From assembly GCA_900754475.1 (NCBI GenBank), contig CAAECY010000019.1, positions 1 through 45,256 of the forward strand: DNA of 45,256 nucleotides, given 5' to 3'. Below are positions 33,656 to 41,783 of the stretch, piece by piece (position 1 is the first letter of the stretch; each line of letters opens with the position of its first letter). This DNA comes from an uncultured Sutterella sp. (lineage in GTDB: Bacteria > Pseudomonadota > Gammaproteobacteria > Burkholderiales > Burkholderiaceae_F). The notes below the pieces were generated by a model. The model saw only the letters and a program-made list of their open reading frames with translations, did not search any database and was not told the origin of the DNA. The position numbers and the translations under genes are program-made.

Positions 33656-34182
33656 CCGATCCAGTCCACTTCGTCGACGTCGGCTTCGGGGCGGTCCTCC
33701 CGGGGCGTGCCGCAGAGAATGAAGGCCGGAAGCGATTCCGTCGCCGGATCGTAGAGGCCCTTCGGGTCTGCGAATTCGGGAGCCGACACGGTTTTTGCGG
33801 CAAAGCCGTCCGCTTCGAGACTCAGAAGGAAATTCATGAGGGCGGCACCCGCCGTTATGAGGTTTTCGCGCTCGAGCCGGGCGTTGTCGGCGGTGCGGCG
33901 AATCACGAGGGCGACGAGCCCCGGGCCTTTCGTCGCTTTGGAGCGGGCCTTGGCGCGCTCTTCGGGCGTTGCGTCGGCGGGCAAGCGCGCTTCGAAGAGA
34001 TCGGCCAGACGTTCGCGCGAATCGATGCGCACGAAGCGCACGGGAAACTCGGCGTCGTGACAGGGGGCGCGCATCGCGCAGGTCACGGCGCGGGTCAGTT
34101 CGGCTTCGCCCGGAGCGGGTTCGGTGAGGTATTTGGCACCCGTCGAGGTGCGGTGCATGATGAGGTTGTGAAGCGACGACAC
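33646..34182 (-). CDS. nitroreductase family protein, YdjA-like
   Basis: 178 residues, the size of YdjA (183), a minimal FMN-dependent NAD(P)H oxidoreductase. Seen: LHNLIMHRTSTGAKYLTEPAP, MRAPCHDAEFPVRFVRI (usual APxH segment) and the C-terminal FILCGTP. The start is GTG 34182, with GGAG nine bases upstream. Substrate unknown. Tail-to-tail overlap of 10 bases with the DUF72 gene. Confidence 0.85.
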   Translation of the reverse strand: MSSLHNLIMHRTSTGAKYLTEPAPGEAELTRAVTCAMRAPCHDAEFPVRFVRIDSRERLADLFEARLPADATPEERAKARSKATKGPGLVALVIRRTADNARLERENLITAGAALMNFLLSLEADGFAAKTVSAPEFADPKGLYDPATESLPAFILCGTPREDRPEADVDEVDWIGHW

Positions 34183-34434
34183 GATGTCTCTCTCCTTCGC
34201 ATAGGAACGCGGCCCGGACGGGACGGCTTCGGTCGGGCGTCTTTCGCCCCGGGCCCTGCGAACGAGTATAGTCCGCCGCATTCGAGATGAATCGGGCCGA
34301 ATCGCGCGGGAAATCGGGAATTCGGGGAATTCGCGGGAGTCCGGCCCGAGAGGCGGCTTCGAAGTCGCCGTTTCGAGGCCGTTTTTTCCGTGCGATCTCC
34401 GCTAAGCTTGATTCCTTTCGGAGGACCGTCCAAG

Positions 34435-35145
34435 ATGCCGCTTTGGGACATTACCGCGCCGCTTTCGCCCGAGACGCCCGTCTATCCCGGGGACGAACCC
34501 GTTCGTTTCCGACGCACGGCGTCGATCGATCGGGGCGACGCGGCGAACGTGTCGGCTTTTTCGATGAGCGTTCACGCGGGCACCCACGTCGACGCGCCGA
34601 GTCACCTCGGATTCGAGGGCGACGCGGACGCGATTCCCCTGGAGGTGCTGACGGGCGAGTGCGTTGTCGTCGATCTTTCCCGAGCGCCCGAAGGCGTCGA
34701 GCCCGAAGCGCCCTTTTCGATTCGACTCGAGGACGCGGCCGGCGCACTGCAACGCGTGCTCGAGTCGGGTCCCGTCGTTCGGCTCCTTCTCAAAACGGGC
34801 GGACGTCCCGCGACGGGGCTCGATTCGGAGTTCGTGCGGGCGCTTTGCGAACGGGGCGTGCGGCTCATAGGGCTTGAGCTCTCGAGCATCGACCCCGAAA
34901 CGGGGCCCGAAGCCGAGACGTTGCCTGCGCATCGCGCGGCGCTTGCCGCAGGGACGGTCGTTCTGGAAAACCTCGTGCTCGAGGGCGTCCCCGAAGGGCG
35001 TTACGAGCTTTGGGCGCTCCCGACGGCGTTGGTGGGGCTCGACGCGGCGCCCTCGCGCCGTGTTGCGCGGACCGCTCGCATGAGCGCCCGGCCCCGTCCG
35101 ATCCTCCGACCATCCGACTTCAACAAACCCGATTTTCAAGCATGA
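34435..35145 (+). CDS. cyclase-family metal-dependent hydrolase (kynurenine formamidase-like)
   Basis: 236 residues. The metal site H47-AGT-H51-V-D53-APS-H57 is the HxGTHxDxPxH motif of KynB and related cyclases. KynB turns N-formylkynurenine into kynurenine and formate, but no kynA or kynU is nearby; other members act on isatin or polyketides. GGAGG lies 10 bases before ATG 34435. The last codons extend beyond the usual family end. Its stop overlaps the next ATG (ATGA), so it is coupled to the thioesterase. Confidence 0.82.
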   Translation: MPLWDITAPLSPETPVYPGDEPVRFRRTASIDRGDAANVSAFSMSVHAGTHVDAPSHLGFEGDADAIPLEVLTGECVVVDLSRAPEGVEPEAPFSIRLEDAAGALQRVLESGPVVRLLLKTGGRPATGLDSEFVRALCERGVRLIGLELSSIDPETGPEAETLPAHRAALAAGTVVLENLVLEGVPEGRYELWALPTALVGLDAAPSRRVARTARMSARPRPILRPSDFNKPDFQA

Positions 35146-35591
35146 CCCAGATCTACGAATCCGTCGTCCGCATCCGTTTCGGACATTGCGATCCCGCGGG
35201 GATCGTCTATCACCCCCAGTACTTTGCGATCCTCAACTACGTGATGGAGGACTTTTTCCGCGACGTGCTCGGGATCACCTTCAACGACGTCGAAACCGTC
35301 GGGGTGGGGCTGCCCGTCGCGGGCGTGCGCTGCGACTTCGCCGCGCCCGGCCGCGTGGGCGACGTCTGTACGGCGCGCCTCTGGGCGGAGCATATCGGCG
35401 AGAAGTCGATTCGCTTCGCGATCACGATGCACTGCGGCGAGGAACTGCGCCTGCAGTGCGTCGAGACGGTCGTATGCGTGAAGCTCGAAAACGGGCGTCT
35501 CGTCTCGACGCCGATTCCCGACGAGCTTCGAGCGAAGCTCGCGCCCTACGCGGCGGACGAAACGACGCCGCCCCTGCGCCTGCGCGCCTGA
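35142..35591 (+). CDS. 4-hydroxybenzoyl-CoA-type hot-dog thioesterase
   Basis: 149 residues. The motif FGHCDPAGIVYHPQYF with Asp17 is the active-site segment of the 4HBT family, at the same residue number as in the Pseudomonas enzyme. It should hydrolyse an acyl-CoA, probably aromatic or short branched. ATG 35142 overlaps the stop of the cyclase-family gene in ATGA, which selects this start over an open frame further upstream. Joint role of the pair is unknown. Confidence 0.88.
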   Translation: MTQIYESVVRIRFGHCDPAGIVYHPQYFAILNYVMEDFFRDVLGITFNDVETVGVGLPVAGVRCDFAAPGRVGDVCTARLWAEHIGEKSIRFAITMHCGEELRLQCVETVVCVKLENGRLVSTPIPDELRAKLAPYAADETTPPLRLRA

Positions 35592-35604
35592 GGCGACTGC
35601 ATCC

Positions 35605-36444
35605 TCAACCGAGCGCTTTGAGGCGGGGTTCCGCCTCGCCCGACGCGCGCCAGAGCGTGCGCAGCACGGCTTCGCGCTCGGGCGTGGGGTCGGTTGCGAA
35701 AAAGCGCGAGGTTCCGCCCTCGGTGCGGGAGCTTGCGAGCCCTTCTTCCCGGAGGCGTCGAACCAATTGACGCGCGACGGCGGGTGCGGGGTCGATCGGC
35801 TCGGCGCCCGGCACGCTCTCGCGGATCGCTTCGGTAAGGAACGGATAGTGGGTGCAGCCGAGCACGATTCGGTCGGCGCCTCGGGCCGCTGCGGGCTCGA
35901 GAAAGTGCCGAACGAGCGCTCGGGTTTCGGGCGTCGCGAAGTCGCCCCGTTCCACGCACTGCATGAGGCCCGGAGCCGGCACGTCGATCACGTCGACGGG
36001 GACGGACCGGTGCTCGTGCGCCCAGCCGAGCGCCTCGTCGCGCAACGTCCGGTATTTGAGTCCTTCGATCGTCTTGGGTGTGGCCAAAACGGCCACGGTG
36101 CCCGTGACGGTTTCCCGAACGGCCGGAAAGACGGCGGGCTCGATCCCGACGACGGGGATCTCCAACCGCTCCCGCAGACGCGCGACGGCAAGCGACGTCG
36201 CGGTGTTGCAGGCAACGACGAGGGCCTTGACGCCGCGCGAAAGCAGAAAGTCGACGACGGCGTCGATACGTTCCAGAACGAACGCGTCGGGCTTTTCGCC
36301 CCAGGGCGCAAAGCCGCAGTCCGCGGCGAAAATCAGATCCTCTCCGGGAAGCGCCCGTCGCACTTCAAGCGCCACGGAGAGCCCTCCCCAGCCCGAGTCC
36401 AAAAGTCCGACGGGAGCCGAAGTCGTGTCGCAACGAGCGGTCAT
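35605..36444 (-). CDS. murI: glutamate racemase
   Basis: 279 residues. It makes D-glutamate for peptidoglycan. The two catalytic cysteines are Cys79 (VVACNTATS) and Cys197 (VLGCTHYPF); LLDSGWGGLSV near the N-terminus carries the conserved aspartate. ATG 36444 overlaps the stop of the EamA gene in ATGA. Last gene of the leftward purE operon; only 13 bases separate it from the converging thioesterase. Confidence 0.95.
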   Translation of the reverse strand: MTARCDTTSAPVGLLDSGWGGLSVALEVRRALPGEDLIFAADCGFAPWGEKPDAFVLERIDAVVDFLLSRGVKALVVACNTATSLAVARLRERLEIPVVGIEPAVFPAVRETVTGTVAVLATPKTIEGLKYRTLRDEALGWAHEHRSVPVDVIDVPAPGLMQCVERGDFATPETRALVRHFLEPAAARGADRIVLGCTHYPFLTEAIRESVPGAEPIDPAPAVARQLVRRLREEGLASSRTEGGTSRFFATDPTPEREAVLRTLWRASGEAEPRLKALG

Positions 36445-37337
36445 TTGCGTGTCCGTTTGAAGAGTGCGGGAAGTTCGGAGAGGAGAATGCCGCCCACGAT
36501 GCAAAGGCCGCCCGCAAGGCCCCCGACGCCGAGCCGTTCGCCGACAAGCCAACCGAGCGCGGCCGCAAAGACGCTCTCCATGGCGAAGATGACGCAGGCG
36601 CGTCCCGGCGGAACGTAGCGCTGCCCGTACGCAAGGAGCACCTGCACGAAGGCGACGATCACCGCAAGCCACGCGATGCTGCCGAGAACGACGGGCGACC
36701 AGACGGTTTCCTTGAGAGGCACGCCCGCGAGCGTCGCAAGGCCGAGCCCCAACGCCGCAAAAAGGGTGACGAAGACGAGTTGCGCGAACGCGAGCTCGGC
36801 GGGCTTTGCCTGCGGAGCGAACTTCCCGACGATGAGAATTTCCGCGGCCGAAAGGAGCGCGGAGAGGATCGTCACCCATTCGCCCCAGTTGTTCGAGAGA
36901 CTCAGGGTGAAGGGGTTCGCAAGGAGCACGAGCCCCGCAAACGCAAGACCCGCGCCCGCAAAGGCCGCTTTGCTCGGCGTGCGTCCGTAGACGATCCAGT
37001 AGAGAAAGGGCGTGAGCGGCACGTAGAGCGCCGTGAGAAAGCCCGACATCGAGCTTTCGATCGTCATGAGGCCCGCCGTGTTGGCCGTGTAGCAGCAGTA
37101 GATCGCAAGACCGCACCACGCGCCCCCTTTCCAGGTCGAGGCGGGGATCGCACGGATGCGACCCCTGAGAGCGAGCGCGAGCAGGAACGCGGCCGTTCCG
37201 AATCGACACAGAACGAGCGTCAGCGGATTGGTCTCTTCGAGGGCGGTCGAGATCGTCAGAAAGGAACTTCCCCAAAAGAAAGTCGCCAGGACGAGTGCGA
37301 GCACCGGAAGGAGGGTCGGAGCGGCGGGCGCGGTCAT
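36441..37337 (-). CDS. EamA/DMT-family transporter
   Basis: 298 residues, ten predicted membrane helices in two EamA repeats (start about residue 10 and about 150). TFFWGSSFLTISTALEETNP is typical of the first repeat. Drug/metabolite exporters of this family move amino acids or metabolites; the substrate is not readable. GAGGT lies before ATG 37337. Ten bases after the Sua5 gene and overlapping murI by four bases, so part of one transcript. Confidence 0.88.
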   Translation of the reverse strand: MTAPAAPTLLPVLALVLATFFWGSSFLTISTALEETNPLTLVLCRFGTAAFLLALALRGRIRAIPASTWKGGAWCGLAIYCCYTANTAGLMTIESSMSGFLTALYVPLTPFLYWIVYGRTPSKAAFAGAGLAFAGLVLLANPFTLSLSNNWGEWVTILSALLSAAEILIVGKFAPQAKPAELAFAQLVFVTLFAALGLGLATLAGVPLKETVWSPVVLGSIAWLAVIVAFVQVLLAYGQRYVPPGRACVIFAMESVFAAALGWLVGERLGVGGLAGGLCIVGGILLSELPALFKRTRK

Positions 37338-37347
37338 GGTTGGTACC

Positions 37348-38346
37348 TCAGGCGGCCGCCCGACCGAGTCGGTCGTGCACGGCGGTCCACTCGGGCGCTT
37401 CGGGCGGCATCTCGATGAAGATCCGGTCGGCGCCTGCGTGGTCGAGCTCGTGGAGCGCTTCGTAGAGACGGGCGCCGTACTCGAGGTGCGTCTCGGGAGA
37501 GACGAGCTTGAGGCGCACGGGCGCATCGAGCGCCTCAAGGGTCGACGCGCGGGCCATGACGGCCGCGGTGCGGCCCTCCTGCGTCCAGGCGGTGACACGC
37601 TCCGCCAAGGCTTCCGGGGCGACGAGTTCGAGCTTCGTGCGCGGCGCGTAGTGGCTCTTCAGGCGCCCCGAGGCGCGCGGCGCGTTCGAGCCCGCGTCGG
37701 GCACGGGGCGGCCGAGCGTTTCTTCGAGCATCGCGCGCGTCACGACGCCGTGACGAAGAATCGTCGGCTCGCCCGAGGAAAGATTCACCATGGTCGACTC
37801 GATCCCGAATTCGCACGGTCCCCCGTCGAGGATCATGTCGAGCTTCCCTTCGGGTTTGACGCCGAGGTCCTCGCGCACGTGCTCCGCGCACGACGGACTG
37901 ATCCGACCGAACGTGTTGCACGAAGGGGCCGTGAGTCCCTTCATCGTCGGGCCCGCAAAGGCCTTCAGAAGGGCGTGCGCCCAGGGATGCGACGGACAAC
38001 GCAACGCGACCGTATCCTGCCCGCCCGTGACGAAAAGGCCGCAGCGGGGCTTTTTCTTCAGAACGAGCGTGAGCGGACCCGGCCAGTAGGCGCGCGCGAG
38101 CACCCGGGCGCTCTCCGGAACGTCTTCGGCCCAGGCGTCGATCGCCTCGGGACCGCACACGTGCACGATGAGCGGATGATCCTTGGGGCGTCCCTTGGCC
38201 TCGAACGTGGCCGTCACGGCCGCTTCGTTGTCGGCGTCGGCCGCAAGGCCGTACACCGTTTCGGTGGGAAGGGCCACGAGGCCGCCCGCTTCGAGAATGG
38301 CACGGGCGCGCTCGACGGCTTGAAGGTCGACGGGAGGAGTCGTCAT
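37348..38346 (-). CDS. L-threonylcarbamoyladenylate synthase, Sua5 type
   Basis: 332 residues. It makes threonylcarbamoyl-AMP for the t6A37 modification of ANN-reading tRNAs. The YrdC domain (about 1-200: LPTETVYGLAADAD, KGRPKDHPL, RCPSHPWAH, LTAPSCN) is followed by the C-terminal Sua5 domain after the SGRLKSHYAPRT linker. Its partner TsaE is encoded at 44.3-44.8 kb. AAGGAT precedes ATG. Fifteen bases after purK. Confidence 0.93.
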   Translation of the reverse strand: MTTPPVDLQAVERARAILEAGGLVALPTETVYGLAADADNEAAVTATFEAKGRPKDHPLIVHVCGPEAIDAWAEDVPESARVLARAYWPGPLTLVLKKKPRCGLFVTGGQDTVALRCPSHPWAHALLKAFAGPTMKGLTAPSCNTFGRISPSCAEHVREDLGVKPEGKLDMILDGGPCEFGIESTMVNLSSGEPTILRHGVVTRAMLEETLGRPVPDAGSNAPRASGRLKSHYAPRTKLELVAPEALAERVTAWTQEGRTAAVMARASTLEALDAPVRLKLVSPETHLEYGARLYEALHELDHAGADRIFIEMPPEAPEWTAVHDRLGRAAA

Positions 38347-38361
38347 GGAAATCCTTGTTGG

Positions 38362-39534
38362 TTACTCGGGATCGGGAAGGCCGAGAATGCGGGCGACGGC
38401 GCGCGCACGCTCGAAGGCTTCGTCGAGCGTCGGGGCGACGCACGTGACGTGACCCATTTTGCGCGCACGACGGGCTTCCTTTTTCCCGTAGAGATGAAGT
38501 TTCGCCCCCGGAACGGCGAGCACGGCCTGCCAGTCGGGGTCGCGGAAGCGGTTTTCGGCGTCGAACCACTCGTCGCCGAGGATGTTGAGCATGACCGCCG
38601 AGGAGTGGCGGCTCGTGTCGCCGAGGGGCATGCCGGTCATCGCGCGGACCTGTTCCTCGTACTGGCTCGTCACGCACGCGTCGATCGTGGCGTGGCCCGA
38701 ATTGTGGGGGCGCGGCGCGAGTTCGTTCACAAGGAGCGTGTCGTCTTCAAGGAGGAAGAATTCGACGCAAAGAACGCCCACGTACTCCAGCGCGTCGGCG
38801 ATGCGCATCGCATGGGCGCGCGCCTTTTCGGCGACCGCCTCGGAAATGCGCGCGGGCAGCACCGACACGGCGAGAATGCCGTTGCGGTGGTAGTTTTCAG
38901 CGACGTCGAAGGTCTTCGTTTCGCCCGTAAGCGAGCGGCACACGATGACGGAGAGCTCGAGCTTCAAGGGAAGCATCTTCTCGAACACGCACTCGACCCC
39001 GTTCGTGCTGCGGAAGGCCTGCAGGAGTTCGTCGCGGTTTTTGACGCGGTACTGGCCCTTGCCGTCGTAGCCGAGGCGGGCGGGCTTGAGAATGCCGGGG
39101 AAGAGCGCTTCGTCCACGCCCGCCGCATCCTCTTCGGAGAGCACCGCGCAGTGGGGCGCCACGGGCACGCCCGCGACGGATTCGACGAAATGCTTCTCGA
39201 CGTTGCGGTCCTGCGTGACGGCCACGGCGTGCGCGGGCGGCGCCGTGAGGGTGCCCTTCGCGGCGAGACGGCGAAGGCTCTCGGCGGGAACGTTTTCGAA
39301 TTCGGTCGTGGCGCACGGGCAACGCTCGGCGAGACGGTCGAGCCCGTCCGCGTCGTTGTAGGGCGCTTCGATGTGTTCGGCGGACACTTCGGCGGCGGGG
39401 GCGTCGTGCTGGGGTTCGAGCACCGCGACGCGGTAGCCCATCGCGGCCGCGGCCTGCGCGAACATGCGGCCCAACTGGCCGCCGCCCATGAGGCCGAGCG
39501 TGGCGCCCGGAAGAATCGGCTTCGTTTCGGTCAT
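38362..39534 (-). CDS. purK: N5-carboxyaminoimidazole ribonucleotide synthase
   Basis: 390 residues. An ATP-grasp enzyme that carboxylates AIR with bicarbonate. Seen: GATLGLMGGGQLGRMF at the N-terminus, KPARLGYDGKGQYRV, ELAPRPHNSGHATIDAC. GAGGAA lies before ATG. Twelve bases after purE, whose product uses its unstable intermediate. Confidence 0.97.
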   Translation of the reverse strand: MTETKPILPGATLGLMGGGQLGRMFAQAAAAMGYRVAVLEPQHDAPAAEVSAEHIEAPYNDADGLDRLAERCPCATTEFENVPAESLRRLAAKGTLTAPPAHAVAVTQDRNVEKHFVESVAGVPVAPHCAVLSEEDAAGVDEALFPGILKPARLGYDGKGQYRVKNRDELLQAFRSTNGVECVFEKMLPLKLELSVIVCRSLTGETKTFDVAENYHRNGILAVSVLPARISEAVAEKARAHAMRIADALEYVGVLCVEFFLLEDDTLLVNELAPRPHNSGHATIDACVTSQYEEQVRAMTGMPLGDTSRHSSAVMLNILGDEWFDAENRFRDPDWQAVLAVPGAKLHLYGKKEARRARKMGHVTCVAPTLDEAFERARAVARILGLPDPE

Positions 39535-39546
39535 CGTTCGGTTTCC

Positions 39547-40056
39547 TCAGAGCGTTTCGACGGGCAGCGTCATGGCTCGGGCCTTCGCGTTCTGAGCGAC
39601 GCGGAATTCGGCGAGCTTTTCTTCGAGCGCGGCGTCTTCGAGCGAGAGGATCTGCACGGCGTAGAGGGCGGCGTTGGCGGCACCGGCTTCGCCGATCGCG
39701 AACGTGGCGACGGGCACGCCCTTGGGCATCTGCACGATCGAGTGCAGGCTGTCGACGCCGCGCAGGTACTTCGAGGGAACGGGAACGCCGCAGACGGGCA
39801 ACGTGCACTTGGCGGCGATCATGCCGGGCAGGTGCGCGGCGCCGCCCGCGCCGGCAATGATCACGCGCAGACCGCGCGAGCGGGCGCTCGAAGCGTACTC
39901 GAACATTTCATCGGGCATGCGGTGCGCGGAGACGACGCGGGCCTCGAAGGGAACGCCGAAGTCCTTGAGCATGCGGGCGGCGTGGGACATGACGTCCCAG
40001 TCCGAATTGCTGCCCATGACGATGCCGACGAGGGGACGGGTGTCGTTGTTGGTCAT
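39547..40056 (-). CDS. purE: N5-carboxyaminoimidazole ribonucleotide mutase
   Basis: 169 residues. It moves the carboxyl group to give CAIR, the substrate of PurC. Seen: VGIVMGSNSDWDVM, VVSAHRMPDEM, IAGAGGAAHLPGM and GVPVPSKYLRGVDSL. Class I PurE, consistent with purK beside it. GAGG precedes ATG by 8 bases. Confidence 0.97.
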   Translation of the reverse strand: MTNNDTRPLVGIVMGSNSDWDVMSHAARMLKDFGVPFEARVVSAHRMPDEMFEYASSARSRGLRVIIAGAGGAAHLPGMIAAKCTLPVCGVPVPSKYLRGVDSLHSIVQMPKGVPVATFAIGEAGAANAALYAVQILSLEDAALEEKLAEFRVAQNAKARAMTLPVETL

Positions 40057-40107
40057 TGCGAAAACCTCACGAAAATAGGGAGAAACGGTGAAGGGTAAAA
40101 AGTCGAA

Positions 40108-40148
40108 GAGAAAAGTTCTCCGGGCCTCGCGGCGGGAGAACTTTTCTC
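40108..40148 (-). terminator. 14-bp hairpin between purC and purE
   Basis: Arms 40108-40121 (GAGAAAAGTTCTCC) and 40135-40148 pair perfectly, with a 13-base GC-rich loop. On the minus strand TTCGACTTTTT follows, so a T-run begins five or six bases late. It may terminate or attenuate transcription between purC and the purE operon. Confidence 0.5.
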
Positions 40149-40248
40149 CTGGACTTTGGAAAAAGCGTCGCGAAAACCGAGGGAGAGGTTTTCGGGGCGG
40201 GGCCCCGGACGAACCGGGAACCCGCCCGAGCGACGCGTGCGGCTCGAA

Positions 40249-41139
40249 TTACTCGATGTCCGTGCCCGCGAGGCGACGCAGCGCTTCGCGGTACTTGTCG
40301 GCCGTCTTTTCAATGACGTCTTCGGGAACCTTCGGAGCGGGCGGGGTCTTGTCCCAGGGCTGGGCTTCGAGCCAGTCGCGGATGAACTGCTTGTCGTAGC
40401 TCATCGGGGAGGTGCCCACTTCGTACGTGTCGGCCGGCCAGAAGCGGCTCGAGTCGGGCGTGAGGACTTCGTCCATGAGGCGCACGTTCCCTTCGGCGTC
40501 GATGCCGAATTCGAACTTCGTGTCGGCGATGATGATGCCCTTCGTGAGCGCGTAGTCGGCCGCGCGGCGGTAGAGCTCGAGGGTGGCGTTGCGGATCGTG
40601 TTGGCGATCTCTTCACCGTAGAGTTCGACCACGCGTTCGAACGAGATGTTTTCGTCGTGCGTGCCGACTTCGGCCTTCGCGGCGGGCGTGAAGATCGGTT
40701 CGGGGAGCTTCTGGGCCATCTTGAGGCCTTCGGGCAGCTTCACGCCGCAGACGGAACCCGTCGCGCAGTAGTCCTTCCAGCCGCCGCCGATCAGGTAGCC
40801 GCGGGCCACGCATTCGACGAGGATGGGCTTCAGGCGCATCGCCACGACCGCACGGCCGCGCACCTGTTCGACTTCTTCGGGCTTGACGACCGTTTCGGGG
40901 TCGATGCCCGTGAGGTGATTCGGCAGAACGCCGTCGAGCTTGTCGAACCAGAAGTTCGTGAGAGCCGTCAGGACCTTGCCCTTCCCGGGGATCGGGTCGT
41001 CCAGGATGACGTCAAAGGCGGAAATGCGGTCCGTGGCGACGATGAGGAGCTTGTCCTCGCCAACCGCGTAGCTTTCGCGAACCTTGCCGCTGTAGACCTT
41101 TTGCAGCGACGTGATGTTTGTCTTCGAAAGACCGGCCAT
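40249..41139 (-). CDS. purC: SAICAR synthase
   Basis: 296 residues, the longer form related to yeast Ade1 (E. coli 237). It joins aspartate to CAIR. Seen: KVYSGKVRESYAV, ATDRISAFDVIL, VARGYLIGGGWKDY, DTKFEFGID and DEVLTPDSSRFW. ATG 41139 has GGGAG before it. The promoter appears to start right after the dgkA stop. Its product step comes directly before that of PurB. Confidence 0.96.
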   Translation of the reverse strand: MAGLSKTNITSLQKVYSGKVRESYAVGEDKLLIVATDRISAFDVILDDPIPGKGKVLTALTNFWFDKLDGVLPNHLTGIDPETVVKPEEVEQVRGRAVVAMRLKPILVECVARGYLIGGGWKDYCATGSVCGVKLPEGLKMAQKLPEPIFTPAAKAEVGTHDENISFERVVELYGEEIANTIRNATLELYRRAADYALTKGIIIADTKFEFGIDAEGNVRLMDEVLTPDSSRFWPADTYEVGTSPMSYDKQFIRDWLEAQPWDKTPPAPKVPEDVIEKTADKYREALRRLAGTDIE

Positions 41140-41203
41140 GTGTGTACTCCCAAGTTGGAAATGTGAAGGGGATGGAAATTCTGTATCGAACGACGTTTTC
41201 GGA

Positions 41204-41220
41204 AATCTTTGAGATTGTAT
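41204..41220 (-). promoter_or_regulatory. purC promoter with shared 17-base motif
   Basis: On the minus strand ATACAATCTCAAAGATT contains a -10 TACAAT (41219-41214). The same 17 bases, one mismatch, lie before fba. The core AATCT-ttg-AGATT is an inverted repeat. Leader of about 68 bases. No clear -35. Confidence 0.5.
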
Positions 41221-41225
41221 TGCGC

Positions 41226-41630
41226 TCAGGCGAAGAACGAGCACGCGACGGGGCCCGCAACGACGATCCAGGCCAGGGCCGCCATACAGAGCGCCATGAA
41301 GACCGCGGCGCTTCCGAGGTCCTTGGCGTAACCGGCCAACGGGTGGATCTCGGGGCCGAAGCGGTCGACCGCGGCCTCGACGGCGCTGTTGAGAATCTCG
41401 ACGAGCGGCACGAAGAGCGTCGCCTGCACGAGTACGAGCTTCTCGAAGGCGGAGACCGGAAGACACACCGCAAGCGGAACGAGCACCGCGCAAAGGAGCA
41501 CCTCTTCGCGGAAGGCGGCTTCTTTTTTCCAGGCGGCGGCAAACCCCTGCATCGAGTAGCGCGTGGCGTTCACGAGGCGCTTGAGGCCTTTTTTGCCTTT
41601 GAGTTGGGTGGCGTCGGCGGGTTTTGTCAT
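41226..41630 (-). CDS. dgkA: diacylglycerol kinase
   Basis: 134 residues with three membrane helices. It phosphorylates diacylglycerol released by membrane-derived oligosaccharide or lipid A modification. The active-site segment EILNSAVEAAVDRFGPEIHP...AKDLGSAAV matches DgkA. N-terminal 20 residues are basic. ATG 41630 has a poor ribosome site. The stop lies six bases before the purC promoter -10. Confidence 0.93.
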   Translation of the reverse strand: MTKPADATQLKGKKGLKRLVNATRYSMQGFAAAWKKEAAFREEVLLCAVLVPLAVCLPVSAFEKLVLVQATLFVPLVEILNSAVEAAVDRFGPEIHPLAGYAKDLGSAAVFMALCMAALAWIVVAGPVACSFFA

Positions 41631-41724
41631 GGCGGGCTGGGCGGCGTCGGTCGGCCGCGTTCGTGAGTCCGGTGGGGGTCGTCGCGAGTCCGGGCGTCGA
41701 TGCGCGCGGACCTCGGTAAAGTCA

Positions 41725-41760
41725 AAAAACGCGCGCCCTTCGAGGAGGACGCGCGTTTTT
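41725..41760 (-). terminator. terminator of fba
   Basis: AAAAACGCGCG (41725-41735) pairs with CGCGCGTTTTT (41750-41760); TTTTTTGAC ends the minus-strand transcript. Confidence 0.88.
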
Positions 41761-41783
41761 CATTCGCTTTTATCGGGAGTGCA

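Noticed and set aside
37156..40098. A 980-codon plus-strand frame across the EamA, Sua5, purK and purE genes
   Set aside because: It spans four well-recognised minus-strand genes and their junctions and has no recognisable domain.
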